Positions 45,526-58,199 of a stretch of DNA of 64,000 nucleotides are shown piece by piece (position 1 is the stretch's first letter; each line of letters opens with the position of its first letter). The translations under genes and the position numbers were made by a program. A model generated the notes under the pieces. That model did not search any database and was not told where the DNA came from. It was given only the letters and a program-made list of their open reading frames with translations. The stretch spans positions 81,125 to 145,124 of the forward strand of contig ML986710.1 in assembly GCA_010094045.1 (NCBI GenBank), in the 5' to 3' direction. The DNA comes from Lojkania enalia. Lineage: Eukaryota; Ascomycota; Dothideomycetes; Pleosporales.

Positions 45526-46990
45526 TTAAAGTATAACTGCTACTCCTAGAACTGACCCACCTTTGGCGCCAATGAAGAGTGCTAGACGAACAGTGGTGCC
45601 CTCATAGTTACTTACATCAGTCCCGAACACTAATAGCAATTCAATAGCCTTGACGACAGGTGCCAGATTCTGTGCAGCCCTCTGTAATAGTGTATGTAAG
45701 CCGACCCCTTCTTTGATGTCATCTCTCACCCTCGTCTAGGGCATAGCGTATCCTAATTTTTGGGCTGATACCCCGCTGAAGGAGTGAACAGATCATATGA
45801 ATACACACTTCACTGCCATTAGTCCTCGATATGATGTTTTCTAATGGTTGATATGACATGATTCGAAAACGTCTCGACTTTCATACGAGAGAACGCATTT
45901 AAAGATTTCAAGCTTGCCATTGAAAATAGTGCACCTCATGTAGTCTCCAAAAATATTACCCAAAGCAACGTTGGATCAAGTCAAATTGGGGAAATACGTT
46001 TTGACGAGCTCCACACTATTGTCCTCAACACCTCCCCGAAGCACGATTCGAACAATAGCGCTTCGCTACCACAACTCTTCGATATTACACGCGTACTTAA
46101 ATAAAATATCTATTAGAATTTCTTTCTCTTTTTCTCGGCCGACCCTAATGTCCAGGTGGGTATATGTATCGAAGATACCCGACGTTGGGCACTTCCCAAG
46201 TACAGCATCCAACTTTTCTGCCGTGGCGTGCTGGGAGGCGAAGTTAACATCCTGTGTTTGAAAACAACCGCTGTAGCCAGCGATATTGAACGGCGGCATC
46301 CCATCGAGAGCAGCTTTCGGGCCATCCAGATCATTCTTAATAATTTCAATGCATATCACGACTGTGCGGAAGTTCAGATCCGTGCTCAAATCCCAAAGGT
46401 GCTGCTCCTCTTCACTCAACGGAACCTTCGGACGCCAACAAGCTCCTTGGATGTAGTGTTCTTCTAGGTCCGACCGAAAACTATATAGGTGGTGTAAAAA
46501 TCTTGGGGAATACGGCTTCATATGTTTAAGGATCTCAAGGATATCGTCGGTAACCGCATTTTTACCTGCCGAATCATCCGGGGATATGCCAAGAGCAGCC
46601 ATCCGGCATTCAACGACTGGGAGAAGACGATACACAAATAGGCATGGCTCGGCATTGTAGTTTCCTATTTTGAATTTTATGTACTTTTTAAAGTTGAAGA
46701 GCACCTTTTTCTGGTCCCAGGGCTTTCGTTAAGAATATATTTCTCGTCTCCATCACGCTGGCGAGTAAAGGTCTCTCGAAAGATCTCATTGTCGAATGTT
46801 TCTGACAAGTTTAAGAACGGTCAGCTCCGTGCTGCTCAAGCGAATTACCGCAAATGAGTCAAATATTTTACAACAGCCGTCAAGCAAACGGTCTCAACTC
46901 GAGCTAAGATTTGTCGGAGAAGCTCCCATAGAACACGCATGGTCCGCTTTACAATTAATAAGGATTTTGAGAAGTAGTTGATGCGATGAC
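45526..46990 (-). pseudogene. Decayed ankyrin-like gene
   Basis: A minus-strand trail of protein-like sequence with stops and frame changes. About 46800-46720 reads ETFDNEIFRETFTRQRDGDE. A one-base shift leads into the longest open part, 46704-46066 (start WDQKKVLFNFKKYIKF; a conserved-looking CLFVYRLLPVVECRMAALG; no ATG at its beginning). After a stop, ankyrin-like pieces follow: ILIDILFKYACNIEELW, SVELVKTYF, FNGKLEIFKCVLS and, near 45650-45590, AIELLLVFGTDVS. The helix-turn-helix periodicity and the LLL-x-x-G-x-D-V ending suggest ankyrin repeats, but similarity is weak. It is probably a dead gene next to the transposon nest. If 46066-46704 is still expressed it would be a 150-210-residue unknown protein. 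Confidence 0.42.
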
Positions 46991-48379
46991 GAGGATGGAG
47001 TCGACGAAAATAATAGCTATAGAGACTTGGGCACCTAAAGGTAGAGTCAGAGTGACCAATGAGGCATAGCGGGCTATATTTAGTTGCTAAGCCTTGCTAT
47101 GACGATCCTACGTTTCATTCACGTCCCAATTTGCAAGCGCTGCCTTCCTCAATTAAGAATATGTAGACGCTTAGCGATTTGAAATTTTTCCTACCCAATG
47201 AAATTTGGACACGGATTTCTCCCCTTTGCTTGCGAAGTGAACTCGAATAAGTTTCCGTGCCAGCCTTCAAGAGTGGTGGTAGTTGAATCGGAAGCTATCC
47301 TGAATTGGACCTTCGTAGCCGCGCTCCTCAGCACTCCATGAAGACCCGTGATAATCATTCGCGAAGGAAATATGAGAAGTTATAAGGTTGATCCAGTAAA
47401 CTTATAGATTATACTAGAAGAAATAGATTTAAAAGCACTACAATTTCTTATCTAAGAGCATCGCTAATGGTGTTCGTCTACTTTACGATCATATCACGTC
47501 ATCTCTTGGCATAGAGGTAGAAAAGATCGCCCCACCACCTCAATAAATACTGCGCTTAGTTCCGGAAGGTGCAGCTGATTTTTGAATTTATATAGCAAGT
47601 ATGGTTCTTAATTCCCGATTCTTGTCTCATAGCTTTCCTTGCAATGAATGGATAAACTCAGGCTTCCCATTTGGACATTGCTCGGAACGGTGAACTTCCA
47701 ATATAGACATGTGTATATATGCTAGTGGAAATACGATATTGGCGCAGCTGATGGTCTCTGGCTTGCATCTTTATCATGCAGTGGTGGGTCACCTGCGGTG
47801 AATGTGTCATCAGATGTTCCAGAGCCATCCCTGTGTTTTCGAAGTATTCCAACTTTCTATCAGTTGAGATTAAGGTACATTTGATGAGTCTATTTTCAGT
47901 TTTTAACATCCCAGAAATATTTCCTCATACCAGGTTCTTCAGAAAGCACGTGCGATCGAAGACATCCAGATCCAACAGTCGCGGTAGATAAGTCTGAGGT
48001 TGTGATACCAAGACTGGGGTACAGGCGACGAGGAGCAAAACATCCGCGAACCATTGATGATTAGGGGATTTGTAAGTTTATCCGGCGGATCAGTGTAAGG
48101 CTGCACGACCAAAAATTGTGGTGCATAGAGTGGAGGTGGTGGAGATTGATTAATTTTATGATGGGGCTCCCTGGGCCCGCGTAATTAATCGATTTAGCCA
48201 ACTTTGTATCACTTTGTATAAGCCGCAACATCAACAGGGTTCTAGATCAATATGAGCCATCCCACAAAGTACAAGAGTCCCGCGAAACAAATCAGAGCTG
48301 TGATGAAACAGCGACACCGTGGGATTTGTGAGATCAAACGTTAATACCTACGCACTTTCCAACTCTCGAGTTGCCCATC
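46991..48379. other. Intergenic, no gene seen
   Basis: AT-rich, with short frames only. Its right end includes the promoter of the cytochrome-domain gene. Confidence 0.5.
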
Positions 48380-49094
48380 ATGCATTTGTTTTCTATGCTA
48401 GCGAGTGCATTCGCTTTGCTCAGCTCTGGTATATGAAAGAACCCCCGTTTGGAGTCACCGACTAATGTGGAGATAGCCATTGCTAGTACAAGTTACAGGG
48501 ACCCAGACACTGGACTTACATTCGCATCAGATCAAGTTAGCTACAAGGTCAATCAATACATAACCTTCCGCTTCGCCGTCCCAAGTTCTGTCCCTTCATT
48601 TTCAGGCTTCGATACGGTCATCCAAGTTGTCGCGCCGAACGAGATCGGATGGGTCGGTATCGCATGGAATAATCGCATGGTTTACGGGCCGTTGACGGTA
48701 GCGTGGAACAACGGGAATAGTGCTGTCGTTTCTAGCCGTTGGACTACGTATGCGTGATAATCTTCAGGATTTGGATATATCTCATTGACGATGCAGCTCT
48801 TACTCGGCTCCATCCTACGATACGGCCCACTCGCAATTGCAGCTCATCTCATCGGGGACAAAACGAAGTGGAACGCACTGGCAGTATACGGCAAAATGCT
48901 CTGGCTGCACGTCTTTTATTTCTCAGAATAATTGGAATGTCACGCTGAGCGCGAATGGTTCGAATAGGCTAGCGTTTGCGTGGTCACCCCAAAAACCGGC
49001 ATCGACTTCGCCTAGTGGAACTATTAATCCTCATAACGGCTTCGGCTATTTTAACTCTGACTTCTCACAAGGTCAAAATGCTAATCTTGAATAG
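48380..49094 (+). CDS. Stand-alone secreted cytochrome domain (cellobiose-dehydrogenase type, AA8)
   Basis: A secreted b-type cytochrome domain like the N-terminal part of cellobiose dehydrogenase; 205 residues. Exons: 48380-48428, 48477-48747, 48797-49094 (introns of 48 and 49 nt). The signal peptide is MHLFSMLASAFALLSS. The family core starts YRDPDTGLTFA. Likely axial haem ligands are Met84 (NNRMVYGPLTVAW) and His134 (THWQYTAKCSGC); the Cys pair 141/144 matches the domain's disulfide region. The end is HNGFGYFNSDFSQGQNANLE. The downstream flavin dehydrogenase domain is absent: the stop at 49092-49094 is followed by transposon-rich DNA. Such single AA8 proteins may pass electrons to lytic polysaccharide monooxygenases or reduce iron outside the cell; that role is inferred. 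No carbohydrate-binding module is visible. Confidence 0.88.
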
Positions 49095-49979
49095 TCATAC
49101 TGTATAGTTTAACCGACTGAGGGTCTGATTGTTTTGGGATGGAAGCGTATATTGCGAAATGTATATACATCAGCAGTAAACACTACAAATTGGTAGAAAT
49201 TTGTGTTCCTCAGATCCCAACTCAATCAGTTTCGAACAGTATTTATATTCCTTAAGATCTAGGACCGTACTAGCCCACGGCGTCATAAAAGCTGGGAGAA
49301 CTATTTTCGGAGTTCACATATCTAGCTCTTCTGGCTCATTTTACAACTCCGAGTTTTTTTGCTCCTAAGAACTGCTATTTAGATATTTCTCTCAAATCTT
49401 ACGTCCGGATTATAATATAATCGTTTTGCCTTATATTCTTTTAATATATTTGCACGCGTGATCACCTGCTTGAAATCCTACAATTAACTACTAGCAAGTT
49501 TCCGGAAGTTAGTCAAAAGAGAACCTGAAATAGAGCTAATATTAAAACCTCCTACAACTCTAATATTTCCTAGTCGAATATAGCGTAGATAGGAACATCG
49601 AAAATAGTTCCTAGAAAAAAAAGAAAAAGAAAAAATCACGTGAGTTTTACACCCGTATAGTATGAGCTTATTACCTCAAGACTAATAGGGTTGTAGCTAG
49701 GATTTTAATAATATACAATCATCGGCCTTAAAAATAGGCTAGATTTGTAATTAAATATTAACAAGATTTATTGTATAAAAATAAAATTTGTAAAATATTT
49801 TCGATTAGATTATTATTATATTAAATTGTATATAGTTTAGCAAATATTTAATATCTTTAATATTTGATTTCTAAAATAGCTAATAAGGCGATAATAATTT
49901 TTCGATTCATTTATTAGACTAGGCCTTTATTAAGTCCTCTTTAAGATATTTCCTTTGCTCGTCGTCTACTTGTCCTATA
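49095..49979. other. Transition into AT-rich, RIP-like DNA
   Basis: AT content rises sharply from about 49.3 kb and no frame longer than a few dozen codons remains. Probably an eroded edge of the transposon nest; no domain could be read here. Confidence 0.6.
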
Positions 49980-50265
49980 TGTAACGATGCGAAGAAATCG
50001 TTCTACAAAAAGCTTCACATGCAACCTTATCCTAAAGCTTTTCACTTATCTTATTCTACCCTCGGCTCCGCTCCTTTTCCCATCCGTATATAGTTGTATA
50101 CTCCCTTATAAGTAGCTTAATAGTTCTTCTATATCCTTTTATATAAGGCCTATAGGTGTTAATAGAATTCCTAGGTCTCTAAACCCCTATATACTCCTAT
50201 ATACCTCTAAGTAGATTTATACCGTATTTAGACCTATTATTTTACCTATACTATTATACTATATA
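49980..50265 (+). repeat. 5' LTR of the gypsy element
   Basis: Starts TGTAACGATGCG, the usual TG start. It matches 63669-63954 along its full 286 bp, with nearly all differences being transitions. It is followed directly by a primer-site-like TTAAAAGTTATCGAG. Confidence 0.8.
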
Positions 50266-50618
50266 TTAAAAGTTATCGAGTTATAAATAGTATATTTTCT
50301 TAATCTACTTACTAATCCTTTCTATTAAGCTTTAAAAGATTAGAGGGCTAGTATAGAAGGTATTATATATCTTAATTAATTTCCTAGATTCTTATACTAA
50401 TAGTCTATCTAAATTTAACTAGAAAAGCTAATATACTAAATATTAATCCTCTTAATTAGAGGCCGTTCTCTTTTATTCTCTAGAGAAATAAACTAGTTAT
50501 AATCCCGGAGAACTTTATCTATAGTATTATAGATACCCCTGTAAGAATCCCTATACTAGACCTAATTAAGATCTAGAACTCTATATAGCTAGAAGAATAA
50601 GGCTAATATAAGATACGT

Positions 50619-50686
50619 AATATACTTAGTAGCTTAATTAACTAAATAACTAAATATACTTAGTTGCTTAGTTAACTAAATAACTA
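50619..50686. repeat. 34-bp tandem duplication
   Basis: Two adjacent copies of AATATACTTAGTWGCTTARTT followed by AACTAAATAACTA, differing at two positions. It lies in the untranslated leader of the gypsy element. Confidence 0.75.
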
Positions 50687-51249
50687 AATAAGAAGAAATA
50701 GTAAGAGAACTAAATTATATTTAACAACTTTACGATTCTAACCTTTATAGCTCTTTATAGTCAACTTAAATATCCTTTATATATACTACTTATATATTTC
50801 TATTATAAGCCTATAAGAATAATCCTCTTATAGTATATAATTACTCTTAGTTATTACCCTATTCTATATCTAGCTAATTAGAGGCTGTTATATTTTAACT
50901 ACCCTTATAAAGCTAGAAGAAGTAAGACTAATTAGACTACCCTAGTTATAAGAAAAGAGATACCTTTAGTAAGTAACGTAGGAAACTTACATAAGTAGAA
51001 TATTAGGATTAGCTAATAAGGCTACCTCTTTAGAGGTAGATATAACAACTATATTTATAAGAATATAGAACGAATTAATATAATAATAGAAGCAGCTAGT
51101 TCTAGTAAACAAATAGATAAGAAGCTTAAAGAAGACTTAGGATAGCCTTCTCGAAAGTCTTAAAGGAATATAAGAAATAGTTAATAGTAAGTAAGGAATA
51201 GGACTTATAAGAATTATCTAGAAACTCGAGTAAGTTAAAAGAGTACTAC

Positions 51250-52012
51250 TACTAATATATTATTAGCAACGAATTAAGTTAGTACTATTTAATAAGTTTA
51301 ATAGAACTAAGTTTAAACTTAAAGAATTCCTAGTAATAGTAAGAATTTATATTAATACTAACCTAGATATTATCTAGTATAAGAATAAGAAAGTACTATT
51401 TATAGGAGCTTATCTAATAGGTAAACTATTTAACTAGTTCCAGTTCTTCCTAATAGATTATAAGAACCACGCGGAAGAATACTAGAAAAGTAAAACTAAA
51501 GTAATATTTATAAGCCTAATATACTTCTAATAGAAACTTAAACTAGCGTTTAGAAATATTAACAAAGTACAAATAGTAAAAGATAAACTCTACAACCTAG
51601 TTTAACTAGGATCTATTATCTTATATATATTAAGTTTTTAACAGCTTTTAAATAAAGTTATATAAGACGACTATAGTATAATAGTAAAGTTTTGTAGAGG
51701 ATTAAAAATAGAAATAAGAAGGGTAATAATATATATAGAATAACTTTAGGACCTAGTATTATACTTCTAATTAGTAAAAAGAATTAATAATAAACTATAT
51801 TAGTTTAAAAATAAGAAAAGGTAAGCGTACTATTAAAAGGTACGCTTTTTAGTAAAAGCTGCTAATGCAGGTAGACCTATAGATCTAAGTACTACTAGAG
51901 AAAAGAAGTCTAAATTATAGGTAACCTAAGAAAGAAAGACTTAGAAAAAAGATAATAAGTGCTACAATTATTAGAAACTAGAATATATAGTAAAGGAATG
52001 CTAAAGCAAAAA
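51250..52012 (+). pseudogene. gypsy gag relic with zinc knuckle
   Basis: Reading through stops gives gag-like text: KEFLVIVRIYINTNLDII, then LFIGAYLIGKLFN-FQFFL (capsid), and a degenerate CCHC zinc knuckle at about 51958-52012 (K-C-Y-N-Y-x-K-L-E-Y-I-V-K-E-C). Many stops; not functional. Confidence 0.7.
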
Positions 52013-52763
52013 GAAAGAGAAGAAAAACTAGCCTATAGAAGATAAACTGTAGAAAGTAGGTAAAGAAAAACTAGCCGCAACTATAGAATACAGAACTCTA
52101 TATTAATTCTTCTATAATAAAGACAAGTGTTAAATATACTAACAATTTAAAGAAGCTATAGGATATTAGCCTTAGAAGAAAATACAACTTATAGTAACGT
52201 AAGAACGTATAAAAAGATAGCTAGAAGAAGTTTAAAAAGAATTAGATAAGAATAAAGAAATAAATACTCTATTATAAATAGAAGAAGCTACTACTAGAGT
52301 ACTAATATTTAAACTAGTACCTAGAGTATATTCTATATATTAATAAGAAATAATCGAGTACGAATAGGGAACCCCGGCTCCTATAACTACCCTAAGAGAG
52401 GAACTACCTATAAGGTTCTATAATAAGAATATACTAGGATAAGATATTATCGATATTTACGAAGAATAGTAAAATACCTATCCTAGAGAAATCTACTTCT
52501 TATACTTCTAAAAATAGATAGAAATAATAAAAGTAGTAGAAGAATATCTTAATATAATAGATTAGGATAAGGCTATATATATAGTATAGAAAGTAGTAGC
52601 CTTCTTATAAAGTAAAGTACTAGTAAAATACTAGATACTAAAGGTATTATAATATAAATAAGAATAAGACTACTAGGTTAAAAAAGACGATAACCCTTAT
52701 ATAAACTAATACTATCTAGTATATTTCAAGATAGTATAGATATTATATATTAAATAGTAATAT

Positions 52764-52928
52764 ATATTAAGCTATAGTAGATAGAGTAGGAAGAAGTATA
52801 TTATTATTACTTGCTTAGTAAAACGCGTTCTTTAGAAGAACTATCTAAATAAAGCTAGTCCTAATTAGAACTAGTCTATAAACGCTGATATTTGTGAGAT
52901 CTATCACCTCGATATCTACCTTCTAATA
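52764..52928 (-). repeat. copia 3' LTR
   Basis: 165 bp, matching the LTR at 57710-57873 with differences that are nearly all transitions, consistent with RIP after insertion. Confidence 0.85.
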
Positions 52929-53019
52929 TACCCCCTAGACCGAACGGAAACTACAGCATATATCTATATATATTACTCGATAGTAGCTCCTACTAGTACT
53001 AACCGTAAGTAATTAACGC

Positions 53020-56000
53020 TTCTCCTATACCTAGTTGTTACAGGAATCGACTGTAGGCTTTAGTAGAAAGGGGCTTAGTTAGACTATCTGCTGCTATATT
53101 AACTATTATAATATATTTAAGTTGTAATTAACTAAGAGCTACTTACTCCTTAATCTAGTAATAATAGATATTAATATGCTTGCTTCGCTAGTAGTATTCT
53201 TTCTACTTAGTAAGCTTAATAGCTGGTAGATTATTGACATAAAGCTTTAGGGGTTAAAGTAGTTTATATAATATACCTAGCTTAATATAGAATTAATAGA
53301 GCTATACTACTTCCTTAGCTGCGTATATAATAGCTACGTATTTAGCTTCTATTATTAATATTATTACCAACCGCTCCTTAAAAGATTAATAGTAAATTGT
53401 TCCTCTAAATAGCTTAAATAAATATCTAGCTGTTAATTTATAATCCTTATAATTAGTATATAATAAATCTAAGTAGTTTATAAGAGGTACTTCTAGTGTA
53501 TAAGCAAAGTACTCGATTAGTATTCTTTAAGCTCTATCTAGCGCTAAGAATTTTATAACGTAGTTATACGTAGTATAGAGATAATCTACGATCTATAATA
53601 TATATTTATAGTATAGGCTTGTTAGATTACTACTAAAGCGTTCTAGAAAGGTAATATAATATATAATATCTAGTTATATAAGATATATAAGATATAGTAA
53701 CTTACTAATAACTAACTAATATTTGTTAAGCAATTTGGTATTATAAACGTCTTTCTTAGAGCGAGCTGTAAGTTTAATAGCTAAGAGATTAAACGGTATA
53801 CTACGCTTGCGGTAGTTCTCTTACTAAAGTATTAATATAAGTTTCTTAATATATAATTCTATAGAGAACTCTATTATATATATTATATAATCGCGTATAA
53901 TACGGATTCTAAAGTAGTAGTTTAGTAGACTAAGATCGCGATATTTATAGGTGCTTATAACTATTTATTTTATAGCTGCTATACCTTTAGCTATTAGATA
54001 AATAAAGAGCAGATCGTTAATATATATAATAATAATCTACTATAACTCTTTACTAATAAAGATATATAGATTAGAATTAAGAGGTCTATATCTATATAAT
54101 ATTAAGTAGCTACTAATTTCTTTATACTAAAGTTGTAGTAACTAGCAGAGACTATAGAGTACTTTATTAAGTTATATAATTGTACTATCTAGTAGTTAAG
54201 TATAGATAGGGTTGTTTTTGTCTATCTTTCTATTTAGGAAGGCTGTAATAATATTAACCTAGTTATACTCTAGATTAAAAGTGTTAACTAGTACTAGAAT
54301 TAACTTAATAATTATAGAGCGTGCTACTCTTATATATATATCTTCTTAGAGATCTAAATATTAGTAATTACTGTAGATAATAAAGCGTACTTTATACTAT
54401 ACTAAATATCCTTTATTAATAAACTTTTATTTATATACCTATTTAGTAGGTAGTATAGTAGTTTTAGCTAGTATATAATTAATAATCTACTAGGTACTAT
54501 TCTCCGCATACGATTCTATTTCTTCTTCTTCTACCTTATACTACTACTCTAAGTATTAATATACGCACGCCTGCTTTAGTAAAGTAGATTTAGGTAGGAG
54601 ATTTAAATCGTCTCTTATACCATAAACGTCTATTATAACTACTAAAGCGAAATTTTATATAAGGGTAATAAAAACGTTTAGTATTACCTTATTTTAAAAA
54701 GATATATTGTTAACTATTAATACTATATTTAGATTAAACTATCAGGACGTATAATATAAAGATTAACGTATAGGCTTAGCTAGTAGAGCTGCTGTCTTAT
54801 AAGGACGGCTATAAGGCTTCTTTACTAGTAGTAGAGGTGGTGGTAACAGCGATAGATTATTCTCATTACTCTATTACTTATCTATCTCTTATTACTCCTG
54901 CCTGAAATCGTATTCTCTATCTTACTTAAAGAGATTAATATATTTATTATTATTTAGCTGTAAAGGTATTTGTAGAAGTATTAGCTGCAGCAGTAGTATA
55001 CCTCTTAGATTCTATATACCCTCTAAATAGTTAAATTCCTCTTCCTAGATATATAGACGCTTATTATATTAAGCTTTTTAAGCTTAATAAAGTACGTAGC
55101 CTACAACTAGCGGGTGTTAGAGGAAGGTTACAGAGCTTAATTATATAACCTTCTTATTCTATAGATCCTATATAAGAAATATCTAAGATCTCTTATAGTT
55201 GATTATATAACTTTTATAGCTATATTCTTTAAACTTCTTACTCTTAACGCAACGCTCCTTTAGAATAAGTATATAACTAATCTCTCTCTAACAGTAAAGG
55301 TTGTAGAGATTTAGTACTAGATTTTAACAACCTAGAAATTTGTTAAATACTTATAAAGGTATCTTACTATTAGTAAGTACTACAGTAAGTAATAGATTAA
55401 GAAGTTGTACTATATATTTCGCAGCGTGTAGCTAGAATATTAGTAGTAGATATAATACTCTAATAAGGATGCATCGTACTTTATCTATAATAAGCTTGTT
55501 ACTAGCTTTAGTAACGCTGTTCTGGTATGCTATATATAGTATTAAAGGCTATAACTATGTTCCCTACTTCTTAAAATGTTTAATAGTTATCTAATTAATA
55601 AAGTATTTATTATTATTAAAACAATAGACCTTAATAATCTTATTATACTAGGTAGTAACTATTCTATTAAAATTAAATAGTACTTAGGTAATTTCTGCGC
55701 GGGATTTAATAAAGTAGATCTATTAATAGTATATAAAATCGTCTATAAGGAATAACTAGTATTACTCTCTATTAGGACCTAGTAGTAAGATATAACTAAT
55801 AATATTAAGATATATAATATTAAATACTTGCTAAGCTTAATATTATAGAATATAAGAAATCTGTTAATAACCTTTTACCTTATAGTATATCTCGCAGTCG
55901 AACTTCTTAGTATTTTTAAGCTTTAAGCTATTAACGGTCTTAAGTAGCTGCTTTAAATCGTTTAGGTTTATATAGCCCTAGATTTTATAAGCTTCTTATA

Positions 56001-57650
56001 AGGTAATCTCTCGTTTTTAAGCTAGCTATAAGTTTTAGGAAGAGAATGCGGCGACGCAAGCTATTAAGAAAGCTACTTATACCTCGTCTGTGCATTTAAG
56101 AAAAGTAGGTATCCTATTAATCTTAGAGATATAGGCAATCTTACTATTATCCTCGATGCGTAGTAGCTTCTAATAGAGACTATAGTAGTATAGTCCTTTC
56201 AGTCGAAGCTAATCTAAGGAGATAATAGAGATGTATAGACTTAGATAGTACAGTACTTCTATAAAGCGTATGTTAATACTACTACTACTAGCTAGGGAAA
56301 TGCGAAGCTGTATTATACCTTTACCTTCTACTCTAGTAAAACTACTGCCTATCTTTATATATCCTATACTAGATTATTCTATTAAGATAAACTTGGTTCT
56401 ATTATTATATATATACTTGTTAGCTCTAGTATTAAAAATAATTTAATTCTTATAGGGCTTCTATAGTATTTACTCGATTATATATCGCAGTGTTAATAAG
56501 ACCTAAATATTATAGCTACTTACTAATATACTAGTAATAGCGCTAAAATTAGCTAATAGTATATAGTTTAATTAAGCTGATTAGATTAATTTTTGTACCA
56601 ATTTTAGGTGTTTATTAAGAAATTGTTTTAATACCTTCTCTAGATATATAAACTAGTAGTTTAATCTACCCCCTAAATATTCGTATTAGTAGCTAGAATA
56701 GTACCTCCTTTCTATAGGCTTACTATTAGTAGGCTTACTTCTAGTTTTAGTATTACTCTTACCCTTACCTTTATACTAATTACTACTAGACTACTATATA
56801 TCTTTTAGCTGCACTCGAAGTACTATTATCTTCTTAACTAGATCCTTTTAATATAATTTATTATTAATCTCGTTAATTATAGTATTAATATCTAGAACTC
56901 TACTTTAATATAAAATCTAATACTATTACTACGCGTAGGTTTTAAATTAATCTTTAATAGCGATAATAAACTAGAATATAATACCTTTAGAACTAGGTTT
57001 AAGATCGATATTATCTAATTGTATAAGACCAGCTTTAAATTTACTAGTAAATTAAGATATACTATTATAGTAACTACTATATAGGCTAAAGAAATTAGCT
57101 TAGAGGGTATACTCCTCTATAAAACCTTACTCTTTATAGTACTTAAGGATAGTATCTAAGAGTACTTCTACTGTCTTATATAAGCGTAGACCTTTAAGTA
57201 TCTCTTAGTAAACTATAGTAAGTAGAATACTTATAATAAAGGCTTCTTTCTTAATATAGTCGCGGTAGTCCTTCTACTATTAGTTATATTATACCTTATA
57301 GGCGTTATTAGTGCGTTAAATGTTCTCGAAATTATTTTACTAGATAAGCCTTACTACTTACAGCTCTATATCGTCTAGACGCGGCGGTAAGTTCTAATAT
57401 ATTAGCTTACTAGGCTTAAATAGTAGAGATACTCCTTCCAGGATATCCTTAACAGTTTTACTAACAACTTAGTTTCGTAAAGCGGCTTCCTATAGTAAAA
57501 TGTTCTTACTATTCTTTATTAGATTTATAACTCTCTTATAGTCTACTATAATAATATCGCGTCCTATATTAATAGCGTAAACTAAGCTCGGTTAGTTAAC
57601 TAGATACTACTATTAGGCTACCTATTAGTTAGTAATAGTAAGCTAGGGAT
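53020..57650 (-). pseudogene. copia gag-pol relic
   Basis: Minus-strand reading through stops gives the RNase H end AADSLTKPLSTKAYSRFL (about 53100-53040). The reverse-transcriptase core FISKEL..IIIIYINDLLFI is centred at 54007-54024; the catalytic Tyr-x-Asp-Asp has become Y-I-N-D, a G-to-A change. Integrase and gag parts lie toward 57.6 kb but are too eroded to mark precisely. Confidence 0.7.
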
Positions 57651-57709
57651 CGATATAATAATCAATCTAATTTGCTATAAGCTAGAAGTACAGCTGAGAG
57701 CTTATAACC

Positions 57710-57873
57710 TATTAAGCTATAGTAGATAGAGTGGGAGGAAGTATATTATTATTACTTGCTTAGTAAAGCGCGCTCTCTAGAAGAACTATCTAAATAGAGC
57801 TAGTCCTAATTAGAACTAGTCTATAAACGCCGATGTTTGTAAGGTCTATTACCTTAATATCCACCCTCTAATA
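57710..57873 (-). repeat. copia 5' LTR
   Basis: 164 bp partner of 52764-52928; ends in the ATATA target duplication at 57874-57878. Confidence 0.85.
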
Positions 57874-58199
57874 ATATAAGACCTATTAGAAAAGAAAAGA
57901 AAATATAGATATATAGCTAAGACGACTAAACGAAGATAAAATACTAGAAAACCTAGTAAAATAAGAAGTTATAATAGGATAGAAAGTTACTAAATAAACC
58001 TAAAACTATATAGTATTTAAACTAGAACCTCTACTACCTAAAGTATATATTAGAGGAAGATTATAGTATAAATATCTAGAATGGAAATACCTAAAATATA
58101 TATATATAAAAGAAGTAATAGCCTATTAATCTAAGATAACTTAACTATATAGAAATATAGAAGAATACTATCTTATAATACTAGGATAATATTACAGCT

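Larger units (their letters stand above)
52764..57873 (-). mobile_element. Complete Ty1/copia element, RIP-decayed, nested in the gypsy element
   Basis: A 5.1-kb insertion bounded by two LTRs (52764-52928, 165 bp; 57710-57873, 164 bp) and a perfect 5-bp target duplication ATATA (52759-52763 and 57874-57878). Read on the minus strand the LTR begins TATTAGAGGG (TG changed to TA). A purine tract (AGGGGGTA) precedes the 3' LTR and AGGTTATAAGCTC follows the 5' LTR as a likely primer site. Coding order on the minus strand is gag, integrase, reverse transcriptase, RNase H, the copia order. It lies between the gag and protease parts of the gypsy element, so it is the younger insertion. Confidence 0.88.
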
